From the NCBI GenBank assembly GCA_020433455.1, contig JAGRCP010000065.1:1-38218 (forward strand): a stretch of 38,218 bases of DNA. Direction: 5' to 3'. The notes under the pieces were generated by a model. That model saw only the letters and a list, made by a program, of their open reading frames with translations. It searched no databases and had not been told where the DNA came from. Positions 25,066-34,003 of this stretch are shown one piece after another (within the stretch, counting starts at the first letter, position 1; each line of letters begins with the position of its first letter). The position numbers and the translations under genes were made by a program. This stretch comes from Caldilineaceae bacterium. Its GTDB lineage: Bacteria > Chloroflexota > Anaerolineae > Caldilineales > Caldilineaceae.

Positions 25066-28000
25066 CTATCTCCTACCGACAAAGGGGAAGTATATCTGCC
25101 TCACCTCTTCGCTGCGCTCACCATACGCCTGACCCACCACAAACGGCCCCATCCGGCGCGTGGCATCATTGACGCCCACCTCCACAAGATAGAACGTTTC
25201 ACTATCCATAGTCAACGTTGCGTTGTAATTAACCGGCGTTACCGAATCAATGACATGAGAAGGTATCAACTGGTTATTGACCGTTTGGAATCCGGACGGC
25301 ATCTCTGCAAGCACGTTGAATCCGGCCACGCCGCTTTCCGTTAGCGTCTGCCATGTAAAATCAACTGCGCCATCTCCATTACGGACGGAGTGAATGTATC
25401 CCAGGCTCACTGCCAAGGGACCGTTATACTCCACCGAACCAATATCGCACTGAGCGTCCGTACGCAGCCTGCCGTTCTGATCGGTGGAAAGACAGGTCGT
25501 GTTGTCGCCGGCATTGACGAGCGGGCTACTGGACAGAGGCTCGTATGTGAGGGTCGGACCGCCGTTATCGGCCAGCGGTTCCAGCCCCGGATCAGCGTTC
25601 ATTGCTGTGGTGCGAGCCGCCAGGACAGCGCCGCAGCCGCCGTCGCCGATCCAGTTGCCCACGCTCATGGAGGGTGGTTCGCCGCTGCAGTCCGCTCCGC
25701 TGGCGCTGGCAATCGCCGTGTTGGCGATTGTCCAGCCGGCCCCGGTGAGGGCCTCGAGCGAGCCGCCCTGATTGCCGATAAAGGTGCTGTTGCGAATATT
25801 GTTGTTGTTATTGCGCAGCGTGATGGCCCCGCCGGCGGACGGTGCGCGGTTATTGGAGAAGGTACTGTTGTTGACTTGGAGATAGCCCTGGGAATGGACA
25901 GCGCCGCCGCCGTATTGGGTCGAGACATTGCCGACAAAAGTCATGTTGTTGAGCGTCAGCGTCGAATACCAGGCCGCGATGATCGCACCGGATGTGCTGC
26001 GCCCTCCGGTGATGTTCAGGTTCTGCATCGTCACGTTTTTAGAGTTTTCGATCTTAAACAACTGAATATCGCCTGTGCCGTCGCCGTTGCTGTCGCCGCT
26101 GATGGTGGTTCCGTCCGCTCCGCCGTCCAGTGTGAGGTTTTTGTCAATGCTTATGCGGCTGGCCAGACGAATGGTCTTGTCGGCCATAGCCGGATGGAAG
26201 GTGATGGTGTCGCCGGCAACCGCTGTCGTTACGGCGTTGCGCAGGGTGCAGTCGCCGCTGTCCGCGACCGAGGTGACCTCGAGCGATGTCGTGCAGACGG
26301 GCGTCACCTCGATATGCGCCACATCCTGGACCGTATTGACGCCGCTGCTGCGCACCGTATAGGTGAAGACGTCAGTGCCGTAGAAGCCGGGCGCGGGCGT
26401 ATAGGTAACCGTACCGTCGCCGTTGTTCACGAGGCTGCCGTGCATAGCCGCAGCATCCATCGCGACCAGCGTGGCGATATTGTCCATGGTGAGCGCGTCG
26501 TTGGTGAGATTCAATGTCACAGGCGTATCCGTGAAGGTTGTATAGAGCTCCTGTGAACCGTAGATGGGCATCCAGTCGGGCAGGGCGCTCACGGAATCGC
26601 AGGCGCCGCTGCTGGCTTCAAGCCCCCAGGTGTCAACCATGAAGGGACAGAGATCGTAGCCGACCTCATTGGAAAAACGGGTCAGCCACTGATCGCGCTT
26701 CTGCTGCTCGTTTGTCGGCCGATTGGCGCTGATATCCGTTTCGTAGCTTTGCATAACGTTGTGATAGGCGTCCCAGCCGAAGCCGTCGGCCAACTGAAAC
26801 CAGAAGGCCCAGCGGCTGGATTTGCTGCTGTAGGTTCCGCCGGGCGCAACGCTGGTAATGGCATTGTCCATCACGGCGATGGGGTCGCTTGTCCAGCTCC
26901 AACTGCTCTGCGTCGGCTGGGAGGCGTGGTTCTCCATGGAGTAATTGGAGAAAATATTGACCGCTATCTCGATGTCAACGTCGAAGGTCCACCAGAGGCG
27001 CTGGTGGTTGTGGCCCAACTCGTGGAAGTCGCCCCAACTGCCTTCAACCGGCAATGTGTCCCAATCGGCCGGGTTGTTCCACACCCTGTCGGTCGCCTGG
27101 TAGGGGAAGCCTGAGTGGGCGGCGCCGAACGAGATCTGCACATCCACGTTCATCAGTTCGGGGCCGGTGCGAGGCGTCGTGCGTGCGGCCAGCCAATCCT
27201 GGCCGTTGACAACGTCGGTCCACCAATTCATGAGCGCGGTGGGCTCGGTCAGCGCGGCCACTTCAGCCGAACGGCAGGCGATAATCATGCTGGGCGAGAC
27301 CAAAATGGCGTAGGGGGCCGGTTTGTCACGCAATGTGTCAAGCCATTCCTGGTCGGTGTGCTGACCGAGGACAAAGTAAGGCTGCTCAATCGCGCCGTTG
27401 ACGGTGATGTCGATCAAGCCCAGGTTGGGCGGCGGGGCATATGCATTTGAGCCGAAGTCGATGATGATCGGGCCGCCGAACGCGCCCGCAACCTCCATGG
27501 TTGCGCTCTCGATGGGATAGACACGGTCCACCTGGGGTAAGCGCTCCCAGGCAGGCCGCCGCGAAATGTCGTCGGCATGGGCGCTGATGCGGATGTTATA
27601 GCCCTTGCCGACCAGAGAAGGCGGAACCTGGACCGTAATCAGCTCGCCCGGCACGGCGTAAAGGCCGGTCGCGTGCCATCGGCCTATGCTGGTATCCAGC
27701 GTCACGGTTTTGTTGACCCGGGGCGCGTCAGGCGGAATAACGCCATAGAGGGCTTCGGCCGTGCGGTGAGCGGTGACCTGGGCCGCGGGCGTTGCGCGGA
27801 GGAGAGCAGATTCGCGTAGAAGCAGCATCTGTTCAAAGGGATCGCTGACCGGCGTGTCCGGCGTGGGGTTGATGGTGTTGATGCGCGCCGTGAAATACGC
27901 ATCCAGTTGCGCCATAAGCAGGTCATCGGCGGGCAGAGCGGTGAAGAGCGCCTTCATCACGCTTCCGCCTTCGTCCAATTCGTCGCTGCTATAGCCTGTT

Positions 28001-29037
28001 GAGTCAGTCAGCATGTCCAGCAACACGTCGCTGATGACCTGGCCGACGCCGCGCGTTACGGGCACAGCGCCGTTGTCAGTCGTCACGCCTGCGCCGAATG
28101 CGAGGCCGGCCTGCCGCAGCAACAGGTTGCTGGGCGCCTGGGAGACGGGCTTGCCCCACCAGAGGTTGTAGCCCTCGCCGAAGTCGGCGATCAGCAGGCC
28201 GCCGCCGCCCATGATGAAGTCGCGGAGGGTATCCAGATTGGCCTGGGGTTCGGTGTCGCCCAGCCAGCCGGGCACAAAGACGTCAGCCGTCGTCAATGCC
28301 GCGGCCAAGCCGGTCTCATCGACCAGGGTGACATTGGTATATCCCTGGGCTTGCAGCCAGTCCCGGTTTTCGGACGTGTAGGTGACGATGCCGACGGCCA
28401 GGTCGCTCGTGCCGGTGGTCCAGGCGATGGCGTTCCTGAAGAATTGGCCGGTGTCGCCTATGCCACTGCGGGCGGCCAGGTCAAACGCCTGTTGATCAGG
28501 CAAGGCCACAACCCGGCCCGACCCCCAGCTTGCCGCGGCAGCCATGGGACTGCGCTGGCTTCCCCAGTAGCTGACCACATAGGCCGTGGGGCCGAAGGCA
28601 GTCAGGGTCCCGCCGTCGCCGTCACCGGCCAGCGAACTCACGCCGCTGAGCAGGGCATCCCGCGTCGCCTCGCCGTCGATGGCCGCGTTGACGGAAATGG
28701 TCACCGTGGCCGTGTCCGTCCCGCTTCCGTCGCTGACAGTGTAGGTGAAGCTGTCCGCGCCGATATAGCCGGGCGTCGGCGTGTAGGTGTAGGTATTGTC
28801 GCCGTTGTCGCTCAGGGCGCCATTGGCAGGCGTTGTCGTGCCGGTTACAGAGAGCGTGTCGCCGTCCGCATCATCATCGTTGAGCAGCATGGGGATGACC
28901 ACGGAGCCGTTCTCGGCGACGAGGACGATGTCATCGGTTGCAACCGGACCCGCTGCCAGCGCGGTTTTGCCCGGCAGGGTCATCAACAAAAGCAAAAACA
29001 AGAGAGAAAAGAGAAATCGTGCTTGCATGGAGTACAT
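25066..29037 (-). CDS. Secreted M60-type metallopeptidase with Ig-like and beta-helix modules
   Basis: 1323-residue exported protein. Signal peptide at 1-29 (hydrophobic FLFSLLFLLLLMTL, cleavage near ALA-AG). Residues 31-117 are a bacterial Ig/cadherin-like repeat (DDDADGDTLSV, YTPTPGYIGADSFTYTV). Residues about 125-345 look like a glutamine-amidotransferase-type Rossmann region (LLIADFGEGYNLWW). The M60 peptidase region follows, with zinc motif H672-E-L-G-H676 and E690. Family M60 enzymes cleave mucin-like glycoproteins or act on surface glycans. A second Ig-like repeat (about 855-940) and a right-handed beta-helix (about 960-1220, starting CTLRNAV) precede an end domain terminating IYFPFVGRR. 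The start at 29037 is supported by AGGT 6 nt upstream. The target substrate is unknown. Confidence 0.88.
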   Translation of the reverse strand: MYSMQARFLFSLLFLLLLMTLPGKTALAAGPVATDDIVLVAENGSVVIPMLLNDDDADGDTLSVTGTTTPANGALSDNGDNTYTYTPTPGYIGADSFTYTVSDGSGTDTATVTISVNAAIDGEATRDALLSGVSSLAGDGDGGTLTAFGPTAYVVSYWGSQRSPMAAAASWGSGRVVALPDQQAFDLAARSGIGDTGQFFRNAIAWTTGTSDLAVGIVTYTSENRDWLQAQGYTNVTLVDETGLAAALTTADVFVPGWLGDTEPQANLDTLRDFIMGGGGLLIADFGEGYNLWWGKPVSQAPSNLLLRQAGLAFGAGVTTDNGAVPVTRGVGQVISDVLLDMLTDSTGYSSDELDEGGSVMKALFTALPADDLLMAQLDAYFTARINTINPTPDTPVSDPFEQMLLLRESALLRATPAAQVTAHRTAEALYGVIPPDAPRVNKTVTLDTSIGRWHATGLYAVPGELITVQVPPSLVGKGYNIRISAHADDISRRPAWERLPQVDRVYPIESATMEVAGAFGGPIIIDFGSNAYAPPPNLGLIDITVNGAIEQPYFVLGQHTDQEWLDTLRDKPAPYAILVSPSMIIACRSAEVAALTEPTALMNWWTDVVNGQDWLAARTTPRTGPELMNVDVQISFGAAHSGFPYQATDRVWNNPADWDTLPVEGSWGDFHELGHNHQRLWWTFDVDIEIAVNIFSNYSMENHASQPTQSSWSWTSDPIAVMDNAITSVAPGGTYSSKSSRWAFWFQLADGFGWDAYHNVMQSYETDISANRPTNEQQKRDQWLTRFSNEVGYDLCPFMVDTWGLEASSGACDSVSALPDWMPIYGSQELYTTFTDTPVTLNLTNDALTMDNIATLVAMDAAAMHGSLVNNGDGTVTYTPAPGFYGTDVFTYTVRSSGVNTVQDVAHIEVTPVCTTSLEVTSVADSGDCTLRNAVTTAVAGDTITFHPAMADKTIRLASRISIDKNLTLDGGADGTTISGDSNGDGTGDIQLFKIENSKNVTMQNLNITGGRSTSGAIIAAWYSTLTLNNMTFVGNVSTQYGGGAVHSQGYLQVNNSTFSNNRAPSAGGAITLRNNNNNIRNSTFIGNQGGSLEALTGAGWTIANTAIASASGADCSGEPPSMSVGNWIGDGGCGAVLAARTTAMNADPGLEPLADNGGPTLTYEPLSSSPLVNAGDNTTCLSTDQNGRLRTDAQCDIGSVEYNGPLAVSLGYIHSVRNGDGAVDFTWQTLTESGVAGFNVLAEMPSGFQTVNNQLIPSHVIDSVTPVNYNATLTMDSETFYLVEVGVNDATRRMGPFVVGQAYGERSEEVRQIYFPFVGRR

Positions 29038-29549
29038 AGTCAACCTATTCTTGGAATCATTTGGGTGTGTCGGCACAAACCGTCTGCTCTACAAACAAAC
29101 TCGGTTGAATAGAAGCCTGCTTCCCATACCAGACGGCGATTTCAACTGTCGCCTGGATAGCCGAGCATACAGAATCAACCCACTTCAAACACACCCCTCA
29201 ATTGTCTTAAAGGAGTAACGGGTTTGTGCAGCGTCGATAAAGCCGGTTTCAATGCTGATCGTGCATTGGTATACAGTTGCTTCAACATCCAGCATATAAT
29301 GCTGAGGGGCGCGCAACAACAATATATCGGGTAGACGCTGCCCGCATATTCATCTGGCCTTTATCCTGCTCAAGCGGAGGGATAGAGAAAGGTGAACTTG
29401 CTCATTACGGCGTAAATGCCACGGCAGAAATCAGGGGCTTCCACCTCTGGAAGGAGTTGCTTGGCTTATTTCAGTCGGAGTTTACCAACTGGGCTAAAGA
29501 TTAGCGACCTCAACCGGAGCATTCCCCGCTCCGGTTGAGGTCGAGTCAA
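29038..29549. other. 512-bp intergenic region between M60 gene and gltX
   Basis: No convincing gene. A 75-codon plus-strand reading (TTG 29277 to TAG 29504) has no Shine-Dalgarno and no recognisable protein. A perfect dyad CAGCAT-ATA-ATGCTG (29290-29304) contains TATAAT. The region is more AT-rich than its flanks. It must hold the M60 gene promoter (minus strand), which I could not place confidently. Confidence 0.5.
29505..29543. terminator. 16-bp perfect hairpin after gltX
   Basis: CGACCTCAACCGGAGC (29505-29520) pairs perfectly with 29528-29543 across a 7-nt loop. It starts 7 nt beyond the gltX stop on the minus strand. There is no U-tract on either side, so it is a likely transcript 3' end or stability hairpin rather than a standard intrinsic terminator. 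Confidence 0.6.
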
Positions 29550-31076
29550 TTATGTCGTTTCAAGTGCGGCCTTGCGCAGGGCGGCCTCACCGTTGCGCAC
29601 CCGGATAAGGGTCTCGTCCCGCCCCAATACAACCATGCTGTCAAAAAGAGGCGGCGCGACCATCTTGCCCGTGAGCGCCCCCCGAAAGGGGGAGAAAAAG
29701 CTCCCTGCCTTGAGGCCTAATTCATCGGTCTTGGCCCGAAAGGCCTGCTCCAGCACGTCAGCGGTAAAAGGCTCGGCATTTTCGATGAGATCATAGCCTG
29801 TCGCGAGGACATCAGCGCTCTGGGCAGCGTCCAGCTTCTTCCCCAGAAGCGCCTTGGTGTTGGAATAGTCGATCTCATCTGCCGACTGAAAGGCCCACTC
29901 CACCTTCTCCGCGGCCTCGGCCAACGTCTTGAGCCGCTCCTGAATCAAGGGGACGAGCAGGGGCAGGCGCGGGTCCTGGGCCAGATCGCTCTCGGCGATG
30001 TCCAGCCCCCGACTGAGGTAGGGTATAAGACGCGCCTGAAGCTCGGCCGGCGCCATATCCCGGATGTAGACGCCGTTGAGCCACTCCAGCTTGGCGTAGG
30101 GCAGTGCGCCCGGCGACGGGTTAATGTCGGCCACGTCAAACCGCTCGATCGCTTCTTCCCGGGTAAAAATTTCCCGCTCCGCGTCAAAATTCCATCCCAC
30201 ATTGGTGAGGAGATTGAAAACCGCCTCAGGCAGGTAGCCCGCGTCGATAAACTCGTGGACCTGGGCCAGATATTCGTGGCCGTCCACCACCTTTTTGCGC
30301 TTGCTCATCTTGCCCTGGCCGCTGGGATCCAGAATCACGGGCAGGTGGATGAAGCGGGGCGCATCCCAATCAAAAGCAGCATAGAGCATTTGATGCAGCG
30401 GGGTGGAAGAAATCCACTCCTCGCCGCGCAGGACGTCGGTCACCCCCATCAAATGATCATCCACCACCACGGCCAGATGATAGGTGGGCAGCCCGTCGCT
30501 CTTGAGAATAACCGGGTCCCGCACGCTCTCATTCTCCACGGTGATATCGCCGCGGATGAGATCGTGGACGGTGGTTTTGCCCTCCAAAGGAGCAGAAAAA
30601 CGGACGACCGACGGACGACCCTCCGCCTCATACGCGGCAATCTGCTCCGGGGTGAGATATCGGTCCCGGCGGTCATAACCGGGCGCATCGCCCCGCGCGC
30701 GCTGCTCTTCCCGCAGCGCATCCAGCTCCTCGGCGGACATATAGCTACGATAAGCGTAACCATCGTCAATGAGCTGCTGCACATACCGCTGGTAGATTTC
30801 CCTGCGCCGGCTTTGAATGTACGGACCCACAGGACCGCCTGCTTCGGGGCCTTCATCCCATTCCAGGCCTAACCAGCGCAGGCCGCGCATGAGATCGTCC
30901 AGGCTGTCTTCCTGATAGCGATTTTGATCCGTGTCTTCGATGCGCAGGATGAATTGGCCGTTGGTATGACGCGCCCAAAGCCAGGCAAAGAGCGCCGTGC
31001 GCAGTCCCCCCAGATGCAGATAGCCGGTGGGGCTGGGCGCAAAGCGGGTGCGTGCAGGTGCGTGTAGTTCGCTCAT
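29550..31076 (-). CDS. gltX: Glutamyl-tRNA synthetase
   Basis: Class I aminoacyl-tRNA synthetase charging tRNA-Glu (and tRNA-Gln in organisms lacking GlnRS). The HIGH-type motif is seen in RFAPSPTGYLHLGGLRTALF at about residues 10-29, and KMSKR in DPSGQGKMSKRKKVV. The C-terminal helical anticodon-binding part is present. 508 residues is normal to slightly long. Start: ATG 31076 lies 7 nt after AAGGA; a second ATG directly precedes it at 31079. An AT-rich TATATA (31111-31116) on the minus strand could be the -10, without a good -35. The tRNA-Gln gene at 24846 makes it worth asking whether this enzyme is non-discriminating, which the sequence alone does not settle. Confidence 0.97.
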   Translation of the reverse strand: MSELHAPARTRFAPSPTGYLHLGGLRTALFAWLWARHTNGQFILRIEDTDQNRYQEDSLDDLMRGLRWLGLEWDEGPEAGGPVGPYIQSRRREIYQRYVQQLIDDGYAYRSYMSAEELDALREEQRARGDAPGYDRRDRYLTPEQIAAYEAEGRPSVVRFSAPLEGKTTVHDLIRGDITVENESVRDPVILKSDGLPTYHLAVVVDDHLMGVTDVLRGEEWISSTPLHQMLYAAFDWDAPRFIHLPVILDPSGQGKMSKRKKVVDGHEYLAQVHEFIDAGYLPEAVFNLLTNVGWNFDAEREIFTREEAIERFDVADINPSPGALPYAKLEWLNGVYIRDMAPAELQARLIPYLSRGLDIAESDLAQDPRLPLLVPLIQERLKTLAEAAEKVEWAFQSADEIDYSNTKALLGKKLDAAQSADVLATGYDLIENAEPFTADVLEQAFRAKTDELGLKAGSFFSPFRGALTGKMVAPPLFDSMVVLGRDETLIRVRNGEAALRKAALETT

Positions 31077-31297
31077 CATCGTTCCTTCCAGGTCGCTCAC
31101 AAGGTTGCTTTATATACGCTCTCCAAGCTGACAGAATAAACGAGATGGAGCAGAGGAGCAAAGCAGGAGGCGCGCGGCAGAAAGAAATCTTTTGCCGTTC
31201 ATCAAACGGCGGATCGACGCTCCTTCTCCAATCCGCCGACGTTCCTTTTTCCCATCCCACCCGATTGAGTATGCCAAACCTACTCGAGAGCATGGGC

Positions 31298-31350
31298 GAC
31301 AACTATTCAATATATTGTTGTCCCTCGCCCGTCTGCCGTATATGGTAGAC
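31298..31350. promoter_or_regulatory. Two operator-like dyads upstream of the sugar importer promoter
   Basis: GACAAC-N13-GTTGTC (31298-31322) and GTCTGCC-N6-GGTAGAC (31331-31350, one mismatch). Both lie just upstream of the promoter, as expected for regulator binding sites of a sugar-uptake operon. Confidence 0.45.
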
Positions 31351-31372
31351 GAATTGTTGCGCGGAATTCTAA

Positions 31373-31400
31373 TTGACAAATACAAGGCCGCGAATATACG
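31373..31400 (+). promoter_or_regulatory. Promoter of the sugar ABC importer operon
   Basis: Perfect TTGACA (31373-31378), a 16-nt spacer and TATACG (31395-31400). It lies directly after the operator-like dyads. Confidence 0.65.
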
Positions 31401-31591
31401 ATGTAGACGTTGCCTGGTTAGGATTTTGCGTTCACTGCTCCCCGCGCTCGAGTCAAAAATTCTATGTAAAGAGATGTATCCGGCTTCGTTCCCGGTCCCA
31501 AATTTTGGCTTTGGCTCATTCTTTCGGAGATGGGCGCAGCGGCATCCGTTTTGTTGGCTTCACTGAAATACTCAACCCACAGGAGAAGAAG

Positions 31592-32929
31592 ATGTCACGG
31601 AAATTCTATTTGGTATTCGTGCTGATCATGGGCCTGCTCTTTAGCGCATGCGCTGCGCCTGCCCCCGCAACGGACGCACCGGCAGGCGATGACGCTGCGG
31701 CAGAGCCGGCCGGAGACGCGGCCGCGTCAGGTGATGAGGTGGTGCTCACCATGGGCTCCTGGCGCTCTGACGATGTGGAACAGATGAATCGCATCTTTGA
31801 CGCATTCCATGCCGAACATCCCAATATCACGGTCGAATTCGATCCCAGCAACCCCAGCGAGTACAATGCCGCGCTGCGGACCCAGCTCGAAGGCGGGACC
31901 GCGCCGGATCTCTTCTATCTGCGCTCTTTCTCCACCTCGCGTCAGCTATACGAAGAAGGCTTCCTGGAGCCGCTGGATGACGTCGAAAATTTGCAGGCGA
32001 ATTTCACCGAAGCAGCCCGCTCGCCCTGGGCCACGGATGACGGCCTTGCCTACGGCGTGCCCTTCATCGCCGTCTCTCACGGCATTTATTACAACCAGGA
32101 CCTCTTTGACGAATTGGGGCTGACCGTGCCGGAGACGTGGGAAGAGCTGCTGACCACGGCCCAAGCCGTCCAGGATGCCGAGTACGATGCCTTCGCCAAT
32201 GCATCGGGCGACGAGTGGACCATCGCCGAGATCGTCTTCATGAACCTGGCTCCCACGTTCATCGGCGGGCGGGAAGGGCGCCTGGCCTACCTGAGCGGCG
32301 AACGCTGCTTCAATGACGAAAATGCAGTGGCTGCCTTCCAGGCTGTAGCCGATTTGGCCCCTTACTTCCCGGATGGCCAGGAAGCGCTCAACTATTACGA
32401 CAGCCAGCAGCTCTTTATTCTGGGTGAGGCGGCCATGTGGCTGGGCGGCTCCTGGGACATTCCCGTCTTCGAGCAGGATATCACCGACTTCAGCTGGAGC
32501 GTCTTCCCCATTCCCGCACCCGAAGGCCAGACGGAAGAATATGTCACCTTCCACATGGACGCAGGCATCGGTCTGAACGCAGCTTCCCAAAATAAGGAAG
32601 CTGCCAAGGTGCTCCTGGACTGGATGGCGTCTAACGAAATCCCGGCGCTGCTGGCCAACGAACTGCCCGGCTTCTTCCCCATCCACACGGAAGTGCCCAC
32701 GCTGGAAAACGAGCATGCCAACACCTTCCTGGCCATGAATGAAGGCCGGGGACTGGACGTACGCTGGGCGTGGCCCGTGCTCCTGGACGGCGATCCCGAC
32801 GGTTATACGCTCATGCAGAGCGGCGCGGTGGGCATCGTCAACGGGACGACCACGCCCCAGGAAGCCGCCGACGCGCTACAAGAAGGGTTGGCCCAATGGC
32901 TGGAGGCCGCCCAGAACTGCGGACAGTAA
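31592..32929 (+). CDS. Carbohydrate ABC transporter substrate-binding lipoprotein
   Basis: 445-residue solute-binding protein of the family 1 (MalE-like) type, anchored to the outer face of the membrane. The lipoprotein signal peptide ends LLFSAC, with C19 as the lipidated residue, followed by an Ala/Asp/Pro-rich linker. The mature part starts EVVLTMGSWRSDDVEQMNRIFDAF and contains typical elements such as GTAPDLFYL, YGVPFIAVSHGIYYNQDLFDELGL and PETWEELL. Start chosen at ATG 31592 with AGGAG 6 nt upstream. The two permease genes follow, but no ATPase gene is in the operon, so a shared MsmK/UgpC-type ATPase encoded elsewhere is likely. The sugar is not predictable. Confidence 0.95.
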   Translation: MSRKFYLVFVLIMGLLFSACAAPAPATDAPAGDDAAAEPAGDAAASGDEVVLTMGSWRSDDVEQMNRIFDAFHAEHPNITVEFDPSNPSEYNAALRTQLEGGTAPDLFYLRSFSTSRQLYEEGFLEPLDDVENLQANFTEAARSPWATDDGLAYGVPFIAVSHGIYYNQDLFDELGLTVPETWEELLTTAQAVQDAEYDAFANASGDEWTIAEIVFMNLAPTFIGGREGRLAYLSGERCFNDENAVAAFQAVADLAPYFPDGQEALNYYDSQQLFILGEAAMWLGGSWDIPVFEQDITDFSWSVFPIPAPEGQTEEYVTFHMDAGIGLNAASQNKEAAKVLLDWMASNEIPALLANELPGFFPIHTEVPTLENEHANTFLAMNEGRGLDVRWAWPVLLDGDPDGYTLMQSGAVGIVNGTTTPQEAADALQEGLAQWLEAAQNCGQ

Positions 32930-32990
32930 GAGCAGCTTGCAGGCTACATCCATGTTGTCGGTCCTAAAATAACGTGTGAAGAGCGCGTAT

Positions 32991-33037
32991 GCGGTAAAGA
33001 AGCTTGCTTGCAAAATACAGGCAAGCTTCTTTACCGC
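32991..33037 (+). repeat. 20-bp intercistronic hairpin between lipoprotein and permease genes
   Basis: GCGGTAAAGAAGCTTGC (32991-33007) is perfectly complementary to 33021-33037. TTG/CAG (33008-33010 with 33018-33020, one G-U) extends it to 20 bp around a 7-nt loop. No T-tract follows. It is probably a stability hairpin protecting the upstream lipoprotein message, as in malE-malF. Confidence 0.75.
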
Positions 33038-33059
33038 CCCTGTCTATTCGAGGAGTTCC

Positions 33060-33995
33060 ATGCACAATCAGCACGCAGGAGAGAACAAACGACGTCGCCA
33101 GCTCATCTGGATACTGTTCCTGCTGCCGGCGCTCATCGTCTATACGGCGTTTATGGCCTTTCCCCTCTTCAATTCCATGCGCCTGAGCTTCTACACGGGA
33201 ACGGGCCTGACGCCGGATCATTTCGTGGGGTTCGACAATTATGTCAATTTATTTACGAATCCCCTCTGGAATGAAAAGTTTTTCAATGCGCTGGGCAATA
33301 CGGTAGTCTTCTTCCTCATCCACATGCTGGTCCAGAACACTCTGGGGCTTCTCTTCGCTACCTTATTGGCGTCGGGCATCCGGGGCCACAATATTTTCCG
33401 CACCATCATCTTTATTCCCGCCACCATGTCCATCGTGGTCACCGGCTTCCTGTGGCAGATCATCCTCAATCCCCGCTGGGGCGCAGTCAACAAGCTGCTG
33501 GAAGCGGTCAATCTGGATGCATTGGCGCGGCCCTGGCTAGGCGACCCCAACCTGGTCCTCATTGTGATCTCGCTGGTCTCATCATGGCAGTGGGTAGGCC
33601 TCCCCACGATGATGTTTCTGGCCGGCTTCCTGACCATTCCTGACTCCCTGAGCGAGGCCGCGCGCATTGACGGCGCATCGCCGTGGCAGATATTCTGGCG
33701 GGTCAAAATTCCCCTGCTCATGCCGGTCATCGGCATCGTCTCCGTCCTTACCTTCGTGGGCAACTTTAACGCCTTCGACATTATCTATGCCATGGCCGGC
33801 TCCCGGGGCGAGCCGGGCTATGCGGCGGACCTGCTGGCCACCTTTTTCTACCGTACCGGCATTGCCGGCGAAGCGCCCGTAGCCCGGCCGGATATGGGCG
33901 TGGGCGCAGCCGTGGCCACCGTTACATTCCTGATCCTGCTGGTGGGCGTTTCCATCTGGCTCTTTTATTCGCGGAAACGCACCTATGAACTGTAG
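33060..33995 (+). CDS. Carbohydrate ABC transporter permease 1 (MalF/UgpA type)
   Basis: 311-residue inner-membrane permease with six TM helices (first at about 13-35, WILFLLPALIVYTAFMAFPLF). The EAA loop that contacts the ATPase is visible as EAARIDGASPWQIFWRVKIPLL (about residues 198-219). The UgpA-type N-terminal part is present (SFYTGTGLTPDHFVGFDNYVNLF). ATG 33060 has AGGAG 4 nt upstream; the longer reading from 32976 includes the intercistronic hairpin and is rejected. It is followed after 8 nt by the second permease. Confidence 0.95.
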   Translation: MHNQHAGENKRRRQLIWILFLLPALIVYTAFMAFPLFNSMRLSFYTGTGLTPDHFVGFDNYVNLFTNPLWNEKFFNALGNTVVFFLIHMLVQNTLGLLFATLLASGIRGHNIFRTIIFIPATMSIVVTGFLWQIILNPRWGAVNKLLEAVNLDALARPWLGDPNLVLIVISLVSSWQWVGLPTMMFLAGFLTIPDSLSEAARIDGASPWQIFWRVKIPLLMPVIGIVSVLTFVGNFNAFDIIYAMAGSRGEPGYAADLLATFFYRTGIAGEAPVARPDMGVGAAVATVTFLILLVGVSIWLFYSRKRTYEL

Positions 33996-34003
33996 TTGGT
34001 GAG

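Larger units (their letters stand above)
31077..31591. other. Divergent intergenic region between gltX and the sugar importer operon
   Basis: 515 bp without a supported gene. It holds two operator-like dyads (31298-31322 and 31331-31350), a promoter reading right (31373-31400) and a leader of about 185 nt before the lipoprotein gene. An open frame runs upstream of the lipoprotein start to 31373, but its extra 73 residues do not look coding. Confidence 0.6.

Noticed and set aside
29277-29504. 75-codon plus-strand open frame as a protein gene
   Set aside because: TTG start, no Shine-Dalgarno and no recognisable sequence; kept only as a note in the intergenic entry.
31373-31591. In-frame N-terminal extension of the solute-binding protein
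   Set aside because: It would hide the lipoprotein signal peptide, lacks a Shine-Dalgarno and begins inside the promoter.
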